Shown here: piece after piece, positions 17,771 to 26,629 of the stretch | Layout of the letters: the number at the start of each line of letters is the position of its first letter | How positions within the stretch are numbered: the first letter of the stretch is position 1 | Origin: Brachybacterium aquaticum | Lineage (GTDB): Bacteria; Actinomycetota; Actinomycetes; Actinomycetales; Dermabacteraceae | NCBI RefSeq assembly: GCF_014204755.1 | Contig: NZ_JACHLZ010000001.1 | Location: 1,178,001-1,242,000 of the forward strand | DNA: 64,000 nucleotides | Reading direction: 5' to 3' | Made by a program: the position numbers and the translations under genes | Notes under the pieces: model-generated | What the model saw: only the letters and a program-made list of their open reading frames with translations | Database searches by the model: none | Told to the model about the DNA's origin: nothing

Positions 17771-19672
17771 TCACTCCGCGGCGTGCAGCGCCTCCAGCAG
17801 GTCCTCACCGTACTCGGCGAGCTTCTTCGCGCCCACACCGCTGACGGTGCCGAGCGCGGAGACGCTCTGCGGGGAGGTCTCGACGATGCCGACCAGCGTC
17901 GCGTCGGAGAAGACCATGTACGGCGGGATCTGCTTCTCCTTGGCGACCGAGGTGCGCCAGGCCCGCAGGGCCTCGAAGCGCTCGCGCTGGGCGGGCTCGA
18001 GGGACTCGGCGGCGCGGGAGGCGCCGCCGGGGCGTCGGCCTGCTCCACGCGCCGCGCGCTGCGGGGTGCGGTCCTCGGCGAGCTCGACGGTGACCTCGCC
18101 GCGCAGCACGGGACCGGCGTGCGGGCCGGGGACCAGCACGCCGTAGTCGCCCTCGGCCTCGACGATCCCGCGGGCCAGCAGCTGGCGCAGGGTGCTGCGC
18201 CACTGCTTCTCGGTGAGCTCCTGACCGATGCCCCACACGCTGAGCTCCTCGTGCCGGTACTGGGTGGAGCGCTCGTTCTCGCGCCCGAGCAGCACCTCGA
18301 TCACCTGCCCGGAGCCGAACTTCTGCCCGCGCTCGCGGTCCAGGCGGATCAAGGCCGAGAGCAGCTTCTGCGCGGGGACGGTCGCGTCCCAGGTGGTGGG
18401 CGGGCTGAGGCAGATGTCGCAGTTGCCGCAGTTCTCGGCACCGAGGTCCTGGCCGAAGTACCGCAGCAGCTGGACGCGCCGGCACGAGACCGTCTCGCAC
18501 AGGGCGAGCATCGCGTCCAGGTGGGAGCGGGCGTTGCGCTTGAACTGCTCGCCGCCCTCGCCGGCGTCGATGAACCGCCTCTGGCTGACCACGTCGCCGA
18601 GCCCGTAGGCCATCCAGGCGGTGGAGGGCAGGCCGTCGCGCCCGGCGCGGCCGGTCTCCTGGTAATAGCCCTCGATGGACTTGGGCAGGTCGAGGTGGGC
18701 GACGAAGCGCACGTCGGGCTTGTCGATGCCCATGCCGAACGCGATGGTCGCGACGATGATCAGGCCCTCGGCGCGCAGGAACCGCTCCTGATGGTCCTGG
18801 CGCACGGCCGCGTCGAGCCCCGCGTGATAGGGGAGAGCCGGGATGCCGCGATCGGAGAGCCACTGGGCGGTGGTCTCCACGCTCTTGCGCGAGAGGCAGT
18901 AGACGATGCCGGAGTCGCCCTCGTGCTCGGTGGTGATCAGGCGCAGCAGCTGCTCGCGCGGGGAGTTCTTCGGCTCGATCCGGTAGCGGATGTTCGGGCG
19001 GTCGAAGCTCGAGACGAAGTGCTTCGCACCCTGCAGGTGCAGCCGCTCGGTGAGCTCGCGGTGGGTGGCCTCGGTCGCCGTGGCGGTCAGCGCGATCCGC
19101 GGCACGCCCGGGAAGGTCTCGGCGAGCATCGACAGGCCCAGGTAGTCGGGGCGGAAGTCGTGCCCCCACTGGGACACGCAGTGCGCCTCGTCGATCGCGA
19201 ACAGGGCCAGCCGCGCCCGCTGCAGCAGCTGCACCGTGCGGGGGAGGACCAGCCGCTCCGGCGCCATGTACAGCAGGTCCAGCTCCCCGGCCAGCAGCTG
19301 CTGCTCCACCGCCTGCGCCTCGTGCAGCTCGAGGGTGGAGTTCAGGTACGCCGCCCGGATGCCCACGCCCTCCAGCGCCGCGACCTGGTCCGCCATCAGC
19401 GCGATGAGCGGGGAGACGACGATGCCCGTGCCGTTCCTCAGCAGTGACGGGATCTGGTAGCACAGCGACTTCCCGCCGCCGGTGGGCATCAGCACCACCG
19501 CGTCGCCGCCGCCCGCGACCTGGTCGATGATCGCGGCCTGGTCGCCGCGGAAGGCGTCGTAGCCGAAGACGCGCGAGAGGATCGCCAGCGCCTCGTCGGT
19601 GCGGCCCGCGTCGCCCTCGCGCAGCGCGGAGATCGGGTCGGCGTCGGCGAGCGGTTCGGGGGCGGAGCTCAT
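17771..19672 (-). CDS. recQ: ATP-dependent DNA helicase RecQ
   Basis: 633 residues with all RecQ parts in order. The SF2 helicase core has Walker A MPTGGGKS near residue 59, DEAHC near 153 and motif [12 protein letters not shown]. The RQC zinc-binding region has [11 protein letters not shown] and CGNCDIC. A winged helix follows, and the C-terminal HRDC domain contains [20 protein letters not shown]. It unwinds 3'-tailed DNA in recombination and fork repair. The start at 19672 matches the common N-terminus and has TACAGT seven bases upstream. A basic linker ([12 protein letters not shown]) lies before HRDC. Confidence 0.95.
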   Translation of the reverse strand: MSSAPEPLADADPISALREGDAGRTDEALAILSRVFGYDAFRGDQAAIIDQVAGGGDAVVLMPTGGGKSLCYQIPSLLRNGTGIVVSPLIALMADQVAALEGVGIRAAYLNSTLELHEAQAVEQQLLAGELDLLYMAPERLVLPRTVQLLQRARLALFAIDEAHCVSQWGHDFRPDYLGLSMLAETFPGVPRIALTATATEATHRELTERLHLQGAKHFVSSFDRPNIRYRIEPKNSPREQLLRLITTEHEGDSGIVYCLSRKSVETTAQWLSDRGIPALPYHAGLDAAVRQDHQERFLRAEGLIIVATIAFGMGIDKPDVRFVAHLDLPKSIEGYYQETGRAGRDGLPSTAWMAYGLGDVVSQRRFIDAGEGGEQFKRNARSHLDAMLALCETVSCRRVQLLRYFGQDLGAENCGNCDICLSPPTTWDATVPAQKLLSALIRLDRERGQKFGSGQVIEVLLGRENERSTQYRHEELSVWGIGQELTEKQWRSTLRQLLARGIVEAEGDYGVLVPGPHAGPVLRGEVTVELAEDRTPQRAARGAGRRPGGASRAAESLEPAQRERFEALRAWRTSVAKEKQIPPYMVFSDATLVGIVETSPQSVSALGTVSGVGAKKLAEYGEDLLEALHAAE

Positions 19673-19679
19673 GACCGAC

Positions 19680-19685
19680 ACTGTA
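19680..19685 (-). promoter_or_regulatory. Leaderless -10 box of recQ
   Basis: TACAGT on the minus strand, seven bases before the ATG. The 250 bases beyond it, up to 19938, show no convincing gene or RNA. Confidence 0.45.
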
Positions 19686-19938
19686 TGCGGGGCGGCCGAC
19701 GCGGGCGCGCGCGGGGCGCGCGGGTGTGGACGGTGGGTGACGTCCGAGGAATGAGATCGCGCAGAGGGGGCGGGGTGAGGGCCTGTGAGGTCACCCACTC
19801 GCGTCGAGGTGATGCGGCACATCCGTGCAGGTCGTGGGCTTGCTTTGCGGCCGGGCCCCTGTCCGATCCGCGAAACGTCCCGTTCGGATGTCAGGGGGTC
19901 GGGAAAGGATCCGGGGAGATCGGAAGAACGCGTCGTGA

Positions 19939-21362
19939 CCTGCACTGCGACCGTCCGATCTCCCCTTTTCCTTCGGACCGCCGAGGGCGCCCGATCCTCC
20001 GAGGAGACCCACGAGGTCGTCGTCCCAGCCTCCGCCCTATGGCGGATCCCCCGAGCAGCCGCCGGTCTCAGGCCCCCAGGGCCAGGACCAGGGTGCCTGG
20101 CAGCCGCTTCCGGGGTACGGAGCCCAGGGCGCGTCGCCCTACGGGGCACCGTCCCCGAACGCTCCCTATGGGGCTCAGCCGGGTTACTCGGCGCCGTCGC
20201 CGTACCCGCAGCAGGGACAGGGGCAGGCCGCCCCGTATGGCCAGCAGCCGTACGGTCAGCAGTCGCCATATCCCCAGGGGGCGCCCGCGCCGCAACAGGG
20301 ACAGGGTGCGCACCAGCAAGCGCCATATCAGGCCGCCCCAGCACAGTTCGCTTCGACGCAGCACGCGCCGACGCAATTCCCGTCGATGCAGCCGCCGAAG
20401 GACTTCGTCGCCACATGGCTCCTGGCGCTGTTCCTCGGTTTCCTCGGAGTCGACCGCTTCTACCGCGGCTTCGTCGGACTCGGTCTCCTGAAGCTCCTCA
20501 CCTGCGGCGGCGCGGGCATCTGGACGCTGGTCGACCTCGCGATCCTGCTCTTCACCGGTGGCCGTGACAAGACCGGCCAGCGCCTGGCGGGGTATGACAA
20601 GAACAAGAAGATCGCGTGGATCCTCACGCCGATCGTCCTGATGCTCGGCATGATTTTCGTCGCGGTGACCAGCGATGACTCCGGCAGCGACTCGGCATCG
20701 CCCGCGAGCCAGGAGGTCGTCGCGGTGGCGGAGGAAGAGCCGACGGAGGAGCCGGAGACCGCGGCGACCCCGAGCGGGCAGGCCACCACCGAGGAGGAGA
20801 CCACCGAGGAGGCAGCGGCATCTCCCACCGAGGCGACCGCCGAGGAGGAAACGGAGGAGGCCGCTCCCGCCGCTGAGGCACCGGCGGACGTCCCTGCCGC
20901 CAGCAGGCGATGTCCGATGCTGTCGCCCAGGGCCGCGTGGATGCGGAGGCGGCGGAGACCGACCTCCAGCGCGCCAATGTGCTGAATGTCCGCAGCGATG
21001 CCATGTGCACCTCCGTGCCCGACGGTCAGGTGACCGACTGGGTCGGCACGGTCGTGACCGTCGATGCCAACGGTGAGGGCAAGGCCGTCGTGGTGGTCGC
21101 CATCGAGGAGGACATCGAGATCGGCACCTGGAACAACGCCTTCTCGGACATCGGCGACAACACCCTCATCGAGCAGGGCACCGAGCTGTACGACCTCGCC
21201 CTGGGCCTCGCACCGGGCGATGCCGTGAAGTTCTCCGGGACCCTGAAGTCGGGGGACGAGGCGAACGACGCCTGCTACTACACGTCCAACGTCACCGAGG
21301 CGATGTCGATCGACTCCCCGGACTACATCATCAACTTCTCGGACCTCCAGAAGGTCGGCTGA
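19939..21362 (+). pseudogene. TM2-domain membrane protein gene with a 1-base deletion and no clear start
   Basis: One frame is open from 19939. It encodes a Pro/Gln/Tyr/Gly-rich low-complexity head ([19 protein letters not shown]), then a TM2 domain (from about 20400: [19 protein letters not shown], then WTLVDLAILLFTGG), a third hydrophobic helix and a Glu/Thr-rich stretch. At about 20900 the frame breaks. Adding one C to GCCGCC (20896-20901) joins it to the frame reading QQAMSDAVAQGRVDAEAAET, which continues to the stop at 21362 as a compact extracytoplasmic domain. No ATG, GTG or TTG precedes the repetitive head in frame; the first ATG is at 20386, inside it. TM2 proteins are widespread membrane proteins of unclear role. 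The gene is disrupted or the sequence has indel errors. Confidence 0.65.
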
Positions 21363-21382
21363 ACAGGTCGATCGCTCGTGCA

Positions 21383-21410
21383 GGGGCCCCGGCGGACGCG
21401 CCGGGGCCCC
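21383..21410 (+). terminator. Rho-independent-type hairpin after the TM2 gene
   Basis: GGGGCCCCGGCG gacg CGCCGGGGCCCC, 12-base perfect arms with a 4-base loop, 20 bases after the stop and followed by TTGTGCG rather than a long T run, as is common in GC-rich actinobacteria. Confidence 0.75.
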
Positions 21411-21537
21411 TTGTGCGTCCTCCTGTGAACGCCGGTGCGAGGGCCCGCGAGCAGGTGCGATAGAAAGGCCCGGCAGAGCGAGAACGGCCTGGTCCGATGG
21501 CACGCGTCCCGCTCCCCAGCACCACGAGAGGACAGCA

Positions 21538-22374
21538 GTGAGCACCACTGAGACCCCGTCCGGCCCCGCAGGGCGCGTCGAGGGGAAGGTCGCCCTGATC
21601 ACCGGCGCCGCCGGTGGCATCGGCGCGGCCACCGCCGAGCGCCTCATCGAGGAGGGAGCGCGCGTGATCGCCGCCGACCTCGAGCGCCGGCAGGACGCAC
21701 TGGAGGCGCTGCGCGCCGCGCTGCCCGACCCGTCGGCCCTGCTCCCCGTGGTCGCCGACGTCACCGACCAGGCCTCGCTGGAAGCGGCGGTGGCACGGGG
21801 CGTCGAGGAGTTCGGCCGTATCGACATCCTCTTCGCCAACGCCGGTGTGCTGCAGTCCGAGGCACCGGTCGAGGACCTGCCCGAGACGACCTGGCAGACG
21901 GTGCTGGAGGTGAACCTCACGGGCGTGGTGAACACGGCGCGCGCCGTCTTCCCCGTCCTCAAGCAGAACCCGGACGGCTCGAGCGTCATCCTCGCCTCCT
22001 CCACCGCCGGGATCCGCGGAGGCGCCAACTCGACGGCCTACACGGCCTCGAAGACCGCCCTCGTCGGCCTCGGAGAGACCTGGGCCCACGAGCTGGGCCC
22101 CTACGGCGGGCGCGTGAACACCACGCACCCCACCGCCGTCGGCACCGAACTGGTGCTGAACAAGGAATTCATGCGCAAGCACCGCCCCGACCTCGAGGAC
22201 CCCCGACCGGAGGACGTGGTCGACTCGTTCAAGAAGGGCAAGCTGCTGGACGTGCCGTGGATCGACCCGCGCGACGTCGCCAACGCCGTGCTCTTCCTCG
22301 CCTCCGACGAGGCCCGCTATATCACCGGCGTGCACCTGCCGATCGACGCGGGCTCCACCACCAAATGGGGCTGA
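21538..22374 (+). CDS. Short-chain dehydrogenase/reductase, mycofactocin-type
   Basis: 278 residues, GTG start preceded by AGAGGA. The NAD-binding motif TGAAGGIGAA lies at about residues 22-31, the NAG motif in ILFANAGV, the catalytic Ser in LASSTAG, and the catalytic pair in AYTASKTAL near residue 163. The C-terminal portion (PWIDPRDVANAVLFLASDEA, then YITGVHLPIDAG) resembles SDRs that work with the mycofactocin cofactor. No mycofactocin biosynthesis genes are visible here, so cofactor use is inference. The next gene, a SnoaL-like protein, follows after 58 bases and is probably co-transcribed. Confidence 0.87.
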   Translation: MSTTETPSGPAGRVEGKVALITGAAGGIGAATAERLIEEGARVIAADLERRQDALEALRAALPDPSALLPVVADVTDQASLEAAVARGVEEFGRIDILFANAGVLQSEAPVEDLPETTWQTVLEVNLTGVVNTARAVFPVLKQNPDGSSVILASSTAGIRGGANSTAYTASKTALVGLGETWAHELGPYGGRVNTTHPTAVGTELVLNKEFMRKHRPDLEDPRPEDVVDSFKKGKLLDVPWIDPRDVANAVLFLASDEARYITGVHLPIDAGSTTKWG

Positions 22375-22397
22375 GCCCCACGCCCGAGCCCCACCCC
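22372..22397 (+). repeat. Two 13-base repeats starting at the SDR stop codon
   Basis: TGAGCCCCACGCC then CGAGCCCCACCCC. The first unit begins with the TGA stop. Confidence 0.5.
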
Positions 22398-22432
22398 ATG
22401 CCCGATAGACCGATCACCGGAAGGACACCCTC

Positions 22433-22936
22433 ATGCCCGCTCTGACCCTCCAGGACCTGCTCGACCGCGCCGGCATCGACGACGCGATCAACGCCTACTC
22501 CCACGCCCTCGACCAGCGCGAATGGCGCTTCCTCGAGAAGGGCTTCACCAAGGACGCGCAGATCACCCTGCTCGACCGCGACCAGGTGCTGGACCTCGAC
22601 GGCCTCGTCGAGCTGCTCTCCGGGAACGACGCGACCCGCCTCGGCGGCCAGCATCTGCTGGGCAACACCTGGTACGAGATCGACGGGGACACGGCGCATA
22701 CGGTCACCGAGACCTACTGGACCACGCTGCAGACCTCCGAGGAGGCGGACCGCTACCTCCTCATCCGCGGCACCGCGATGTACGTCGACGACCTGGTCCG
22801 CACCGAGGACGGCTGGCGCATCGCCCGTCGTGCGCTCGCGCTCAAGTCCGTCACCCGCGACCTCGTGCCCGTGCGCGAGGACGACCTCGAGAACATCCGC
22901 CACACTCTGACCAAGGACTCCTGGTACAAGAGCTGA
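22433..22936 (+). CDS. SnoaL-like/NTF2-fold protein
   Basis: 167 residues of the cone-shaped NTF2 fold, SnoaL_4 type. The N-terminal helix pattern DLLDRAGIDDAINAYSHALDQREWRFL is followed by curved-sheet strands ending in WRIARRALALKSVTRD. Family members include ring-hydroxylating dioxygenase beta-like subunits, dehydratases and epimerases, so the reaction cannot be assigned. The adjacent SDR suggests a two-step modification of a shared small molecule. GGAAGG lies upstream of the ATG. Confidence 0.75.
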   Translation: MPALTLQDLLDRAGIDDAINAYSHALDQREWRFLEKGFTKDAQITLLDRDQVLDLDGLVELLSGNDATRLGGQHLLGNTWYEIDGDTAHTVTETYWTTLQTSEEADRYLLIRGTAMYVDDLVRTEDGWRIARRALALKSVTRDLVPVREDDLENIRHTLTKDSWYKS

Positions 22937-22961
22937 GCGCCGAGGCCCCTGAACAGCGGGG

Positions 22962-22985
22962 GCGGATCATCCCGCGCTGATCCGC
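22962..22985. terminator. Hairpin between convergent genes that includes a stop codon
   Basis: GCGGATCA tcccgcgc TGATCCGC: 8-base perfect arms, 8-base loop. The stop codon of the NERD-helicase gene (22969-22967) lies in one arm, and the hairpin starts 26 bases after the SnoaL-like stop. It could terminate both. Confidence 0.5.
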
Positions 22986-24616
22986 TCCCACACCTCGGGC
23001 CCTCCCGCGTCCCAGATCTCCCCGCCGTCGCCGACCACGACGAGCAGGGAGCGGGCGCGGGAGAGGCCGACGTAGAGCAGCTGCGGGGCGCGCTCGGCAG
23101 CGCCGAAGCCGTTGACCGCGAGCACCACCACCGGGCGCTCGAGCCCCTTGAAGTTCAGCACGTGCCCGTAGAACACCTCCTCGCCGGCGAAGAACCCGTC
23201 CCAGTAGCCGTCGAAGCCCTCGAACTCGACCTGCGACTTCTGCTCCGGGTGGCGGCTGCCGGTGGCGAGCAGGGCGATGTCGCCCGGCGCCCACCCCTCG
23301 CTGATGAGCTGCTCGACGACGTCGTCGGCCGCGGCGAGCGCGTCCGCCGTCGGGGCGGCGACGTACCGCACCGGGGCGCCGTCCTCCATCCGGGCGCGCT
23401 GCTCCAGCGGGGTCAGCGGCGCGAAGGTGCGGGCGATCGTGCGGGTGTTGCGCAGGTTGTCGTCCAGCGGGAAGGGATTCAGGGTGATCGGGGCGCGGCC
23501 CTCGCGGTCGAAGACCGTCTGGTGCTGATCGGCGAACACGAACAGCACCCCCTCCTCGGGGTCGCGCAGGCACCGCTGCAGCCCGTCCCACCACACGTCC
23601 GCGAAGTCCTGCGCCTCGTCCACCACGATCGCGTCGAACAGCTCGTCCTCCGACTGCGTGGCGGCCAGCTCGGCCAGGCGGCGGGGGAGGTGCTCCTCGT
23701 AGTACGTCGCCGCCGGGCCGTCGAACTCGTCCTCGGGCTCGGCGCCCCAGTGCACCGGCAGGTCGTGGAAGAGCCCCACGAACGCGGGCCGCTCCTGCTC
23801 GGGCCAGGTCCCCGAGAGCAGCTGGAAGTGGCGGGCGAGGCCCCGCGAGTAGCACAGCAGCGCGGTGCGGAAGCCGTCCCGGGCGAGGGTGCGGGCCTTG
23901 ATCATCGCCAGATGCGTCTTGCCCGAGCCGGCGCCGCCGATGATCTGGGCACGGTGCTGGAAGCGCAGCAGCGCGATCGCCCGCTCCTGCTCACGGGTCA
24001 GGGCATTGCCCTCGTCGGCGATCTCCCGGGCGAGGACCTGGTGGTTCTCGATCGCGCGGTGGCTGCGGCGCAGCATCTTCACCGCGTGCGCGCACTGCTG
24101 GGCGTCCAGCGGTGCCAGGCCGTCCCGGGTCTGGGTGCGCATCGCGCCGACGATCCCCTCGGCCAGGCGCGACATCTCGGTCGCGTCCAGGACCAGGCGC
24201 CGCGACGCCTCGGGGGTGCGCCAGTCCGGCGGCAGCTGCGTGTAGGGCAGGGCCACCATGTGCACCGCGCGACCGACCGGGCGGGAGGACGTGGAGGCCA
24301 GGTACTCCAGGATCCGGTGCTTGGCGCGCTGCGCCTGCGCGATCGGGGAGCGGGCCAGCTCGTGCGTCCCGCGGCGGTCCGCCTGGTACCAGCGCCCGTC
24401 CCGCAGCGAGACCCGGCCGCCCTTCACCTCGATCACCGCGATCCCGATACCCGGCCACAGCACGAGCAGGTCAGCCTCGACCTCCTCCCCGTCGGCCGTG
24501 ACCCGCTGCCCGGCGATCAGGACGGCATCGTCCGGCAGCTGCTCGAGCAGGCCCTCCCACACCTCCTGCTCGGCGGTCGAGGCGAACTCCGGGGCTGCGG
24601 GATGGCAGAGCGGCAT
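22967..24616 (-). CDS. NERD-domain UvrD-like (SF1) helicase/nuclease-related protein
   Basis: 549 residues. The first 125 form a NERD domain, a nuclease-related fold, with EEVEADLLVLWPGIGIAVIE and VKGG holding the expected Asp and Glu-x-Lys. From residue 210 comes a UvrD/PcrA-type helicase: Q-motif region NALTREQERAIA, Walker A GGAGSGKTHLAM (near 233), motif II VVDEAQDF (near 335), FADQHQTVF, and the C-terminal YVGLSRARSLLVVVG. NERD-helicase fusions are found in DNA repair settings and in defence islands; cleavage is not proven. SD GAGGAG precedes the ATG, and TATCCT (24673-24668) is a plausible -10. It is divergent from the GTPase gene. Confidence 0.87.
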   Translation of the reverse strand: MPLCHPAAPEFASTAEQEVWEGLLEQLPDDAVLIAGQRVTADGEEVEADLLVLWPGIGIAVIEVKGGRVSLRDGRWYQADRRGTHELARSPIAQAQRAKHRILEYLASTSSRPVGRAVHMVALPYTQLPPDWRTPEASRRLVLDATEMSRLAEGIVGAMRTQTRDGLAPLDAQQCAHAVKMLRRSHRAIENHQVLAREIADEGNALTREQERAIALLRFQHRAQIIGGAGSGKTHLAMIKARTLARDGFRTALLCYSRGLARHFQLLSGTWPEQERPAFVGLFHDLPVHWGAEPEDEFDGPAATYYEEHLPRRLAELAATQSEDELFDAIVVDEAQDFADVWWDGLQRCLRDPEEGVLFVFADQHQTVFDREGRAPITLNPFPLDDNLRNTRTIARTFAPLTPLEQRARMEDGAPVRYVAAPTADALAAADDVVEQLISEGWAPGDIALLATGSRHPEQKSQVEFEGFDGYWDGFFAGEEVFYGHVLNFKGLERPVVVLAVNGFGAAERAPQLLYVGLSRARSLLVVVGDGGEIWDAGGPEVWERISAG

Positions 24617-24667
24617 GGGACTCCTCGGCGGGAAGCGCGGCGGTGCGACGGCTGCGTGGCTCTGGCC

Positions 24668-24673
24668 AGGATA
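24668..24673 (-). promoter_or_regulatory. -10 box for the NERD-helicase gene
   Basis: TATCCT on the minus strand, giving a leader of roughly 45 bases with its own ribosome site. It is 27 bases from the divergent promoter of the GTPase gene, so both could respond to one regulator. Confidence 0.4.
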
Positions 24674-24699
24674 TTCGGGACCAGCGGGCCATGGTCCCC

Positions 24700-24705
24700 T
24701 ACGCT
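24700..24705 (+). promoter_or_regulatory. Leaderless -10 box of the GTPase operon
   Basis: TACGCT, six bases before the ATG. The 17-mer CCTACGCTCGAGGCATG (24698-24714) is repeated exactly at 31703-31719 in front of another gene. Confidence 0.5.
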
Positions 24706-24711
24706 CGAGGC

Positions 24712-25968
24712 ATGGCCAGGAGACCCCGGATCCCCCAGCGCGCGCGACGCACGCCCTCCGCGCAGAGGAAGCTCGAGCAGCACATCGCCGTGTTCGGCGA
24801 GAGCGGCAGCGGGAAGACCGTGCTGCTGTCCTCGTTCTACGGCGCCTCCCAGGAGGCCCTGTCGGCCGACGCGGGCGGCGCCGACCCGGGCGCCGGGCGG
24901 CGCCTCTACGACCTCGTCGCCGACGACACCACCCAGGGCGACCGGCTGCTGAAGAACTACTACCGCATGGGCAGCTCCGCCGAGGTGCCCGCTGGGAACC
25001 GCTTCCGCGCCGAGCCCTACCGCTTCACCCTGTCGCTCAAGAGCGCCCCGAGCTCCGCCGAGCGCAAGGCGATGCCCTTCGAGGCGCTGCAGCTGGTGTG
25101 GCACGACTACCCCGGCGAGTGGTTCGAGCGCTCGGTCAGCGGCCCCGAGGAGGAGCGGCGGCGCGTCGAGGCGTTCCGCAACCTCCTCGTCTCCGACGTG
25201 GCGCTGCTGCTCGTGGACGGGCAGAAGCTCGCCGACACCGCGGGGGAGGAGGAGCGCTACCTCAAGTCCCTCTTCCACACCCTGCGCACCGGGCTGCTGC
25301 GCCTGAAGGACGACATCCTCGTGGACGGCAAGGAGCTCGTGCAGTTCCCCCGCATCTGGGTGGTGGCGCTGTCCAAGGCGGACCTGCACCCGGACATGGA
25401 CGCCGCCCGCTTCCGCGCGCTCGTGCTCGAGAAGGCCGCGGACGAGCTCGGCCAGCTGCGCGAGAGCATCGAGTCGATGGTCGAGGGGGACGACGCGCTC
25501 GCCGTGGGCGAGGACTTCCTGCTGCTCTCCTCCGCCCGCTTCGAGCCCGGACGCATCGACGTCGCCCAGCGCATCGGCGTGGACCTGCTGCTCCCGCTCG
25601 CCGCGATGCTGCCCTTCGAGCGGCACGTCGCCTGGGCGCGCAGGCGGGAGATCCCTGCCCGGGTGGCCAAGGACCTCCTCGGCCACGCCGGCGAGATCTC
25701 CACCGCCGCGATCGCGGTGGCCATGTTCGCGGGGAGGCACAAGCTGCCCGGACGCCTCGGCGCGATCGCCGCCGTGCTCGGCCCCCTCAGCGCCCTGCTC
25801 TCGCGCGACGAGGTCAGCGACGCCGCCTCGCTCGCCGGGGAGAAGCTCGCCGCCGTGCATGAGCGGGCGGTCGAGAAGAAGCAGAACCTCGCGGCGATCC
25901 TCAGCGGCTTCAAGATCGAGCTCGAGCGCGGCGAGAAGGACGGCGTGTGGCTGCGGAGCCGGCGATGA
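24712..25968 (+). CDS. P-loop GTPase-like protein (probable DO-GTPase2 type, conflict-system class)
   Basis: 418 residues. Walker A FGESGSGKTVLLSSF lies at about residues 25-39, a switch-II-like DYPGEWF near 131, and the guanine-specificity candidate LSKADL near 217 (a variant of NKXD). The last 150 or so residues are helical, with a hydrophobic zone (ISTAAIAVAMFAG). The spacing and the long insert between motifs resemble the double-GTPase (DO-GTPase2) proteins catalogued in bacterial conflict systems; this is from memory of the family and needs a profile search. It is translationally coupled to the next small gene and divergent from a NERD helicase. ATG 24712 is preferred over 24691 because of the leaderless promoter spacing. 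Confidence 0.7.
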   Translation: MARRPRIPQRARRTPSAQRKLEQHIAVFGESGSGKTVLLSSFYGASQEALSADAGGADPGAGRRLYDLVADDTTQGDRLLKNYYRMGSSAEVPAGNRFRAEPYRFTLSLKSAPSSAERKAMPFEALQLVWHDYPGEWFERSVSGPEEERRRVEAFRNLLVSDVALLLVDGQKLADTAGEEERYLKSLFHTLRTGLLRLKDDILVDGKELVQFPRIWVVALSKADLHPDMDAARFRALVLEKAADELGQLRESIESMVEGDDALAVGEDFLLLSSARFEPGRIDVAQRIGVDLLLPLAAMLPFERHVAWARRREIPARVAKDLLGHAGEISTAAIAVAMFAGRHKLPGRLGAIAAVLGPLSALLSRDEVSDAASLAGEKLAAVHERAVEKKQNLAAILSGFKIELERGEKDGVWLRSRR

Positions 25969-26312
25969 TCCTCCTCTGGGCGACCCGGGGGAGGAGCTGG
26001 GGGTTCCGGTTCCTGCCCGTCGGGCGGGGGGCGGCCGACGGGATGGCGGCCGACGGGGATCCGCTCGGCCTCTACGAGCGGGCCTTCGCCGGTCACGAGG
26101 ACGGGGACGAGGGCTGCTGGGCCGGCGCCGACGGGCTGACCGCCGTGCGCCTGAGCGACCCCGAGGGCCGACGTGACGAGGCAGGACGCGTGATCCCGCA
26201 CGAGTTCGTGCTGCGCGGCGAGGAGGTGCGGACCGTGGAGGACGCGCTCGCCGCGGTGTGGCCTCGAGTCGCCGCGCAGTACGCCGAGGTCTGGGACGGA
26301 CCGCGGGACTGA
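25965..26312 (+). CDS. Small protein translationally coupled to the GTPase gene
   Basis: 115 residues, unrecognised. The ATG overlaps the GTPase stop (ATGA), so the two are made together and probably interact. It begins MILLWATRGRSWGFRFL, has an acidic middle (YERAFAGHEDGDEGCWAGA) with a predicted strand-turn pattern, then VIPHEFVLRGEEVRTVEDAL, and ends in a helix. No signal peptide or membrane helix is seen. It may be a regulator or adaptor of the GTPase. Confidence 0.65.
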   Translation: MILLWATRGRSWGFRFLPVGRGAADGMAADGDPLGLYERAFAGHEDGDEGCWAGADGLTAVRLSDPEGRRDEAGRVIPHEFVLRGEEVRTVEDALAAVWPRVAAQYAEVWDGPRD

Positions 26313-26629
26313 GGGACCGCTCTGGTAACTGCGAAGTCCGCGATGCGGACTTCTGGCGCCGTGCGGGCTGGGTCCGGCGCGTCGCTCCGTCCGGCCGCTG
26401 TGCTGGGCGTCACCTGGGCAACTCCTGGACAGGTGCTTCATCTGTCGGACGGCTGTCCTAGATTCCTCAATGCAGCCCCAAGCGGCTGGTCAGCACCCTG
26501 ATCAACCGCCGCGGCCCTCTCCGCGCAACGATGCGGCGTTGGGCCCACGCACCCGCAGCAGGCCGCTCTCCCACTCTCGGCCTCGGCATCCGCATGAGGC
26601 CCCGCCAGTGCGCCCCGAAAGGTCTCGCC
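26313..26629. other. Non-coding gap before the Ltp gene
   Basis: 317 bases with no convincing gene. GGACAG and CTGTCC half-sites flank the stretch around 26430-26458. I see no clear promoter. Confidence 0.4.
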
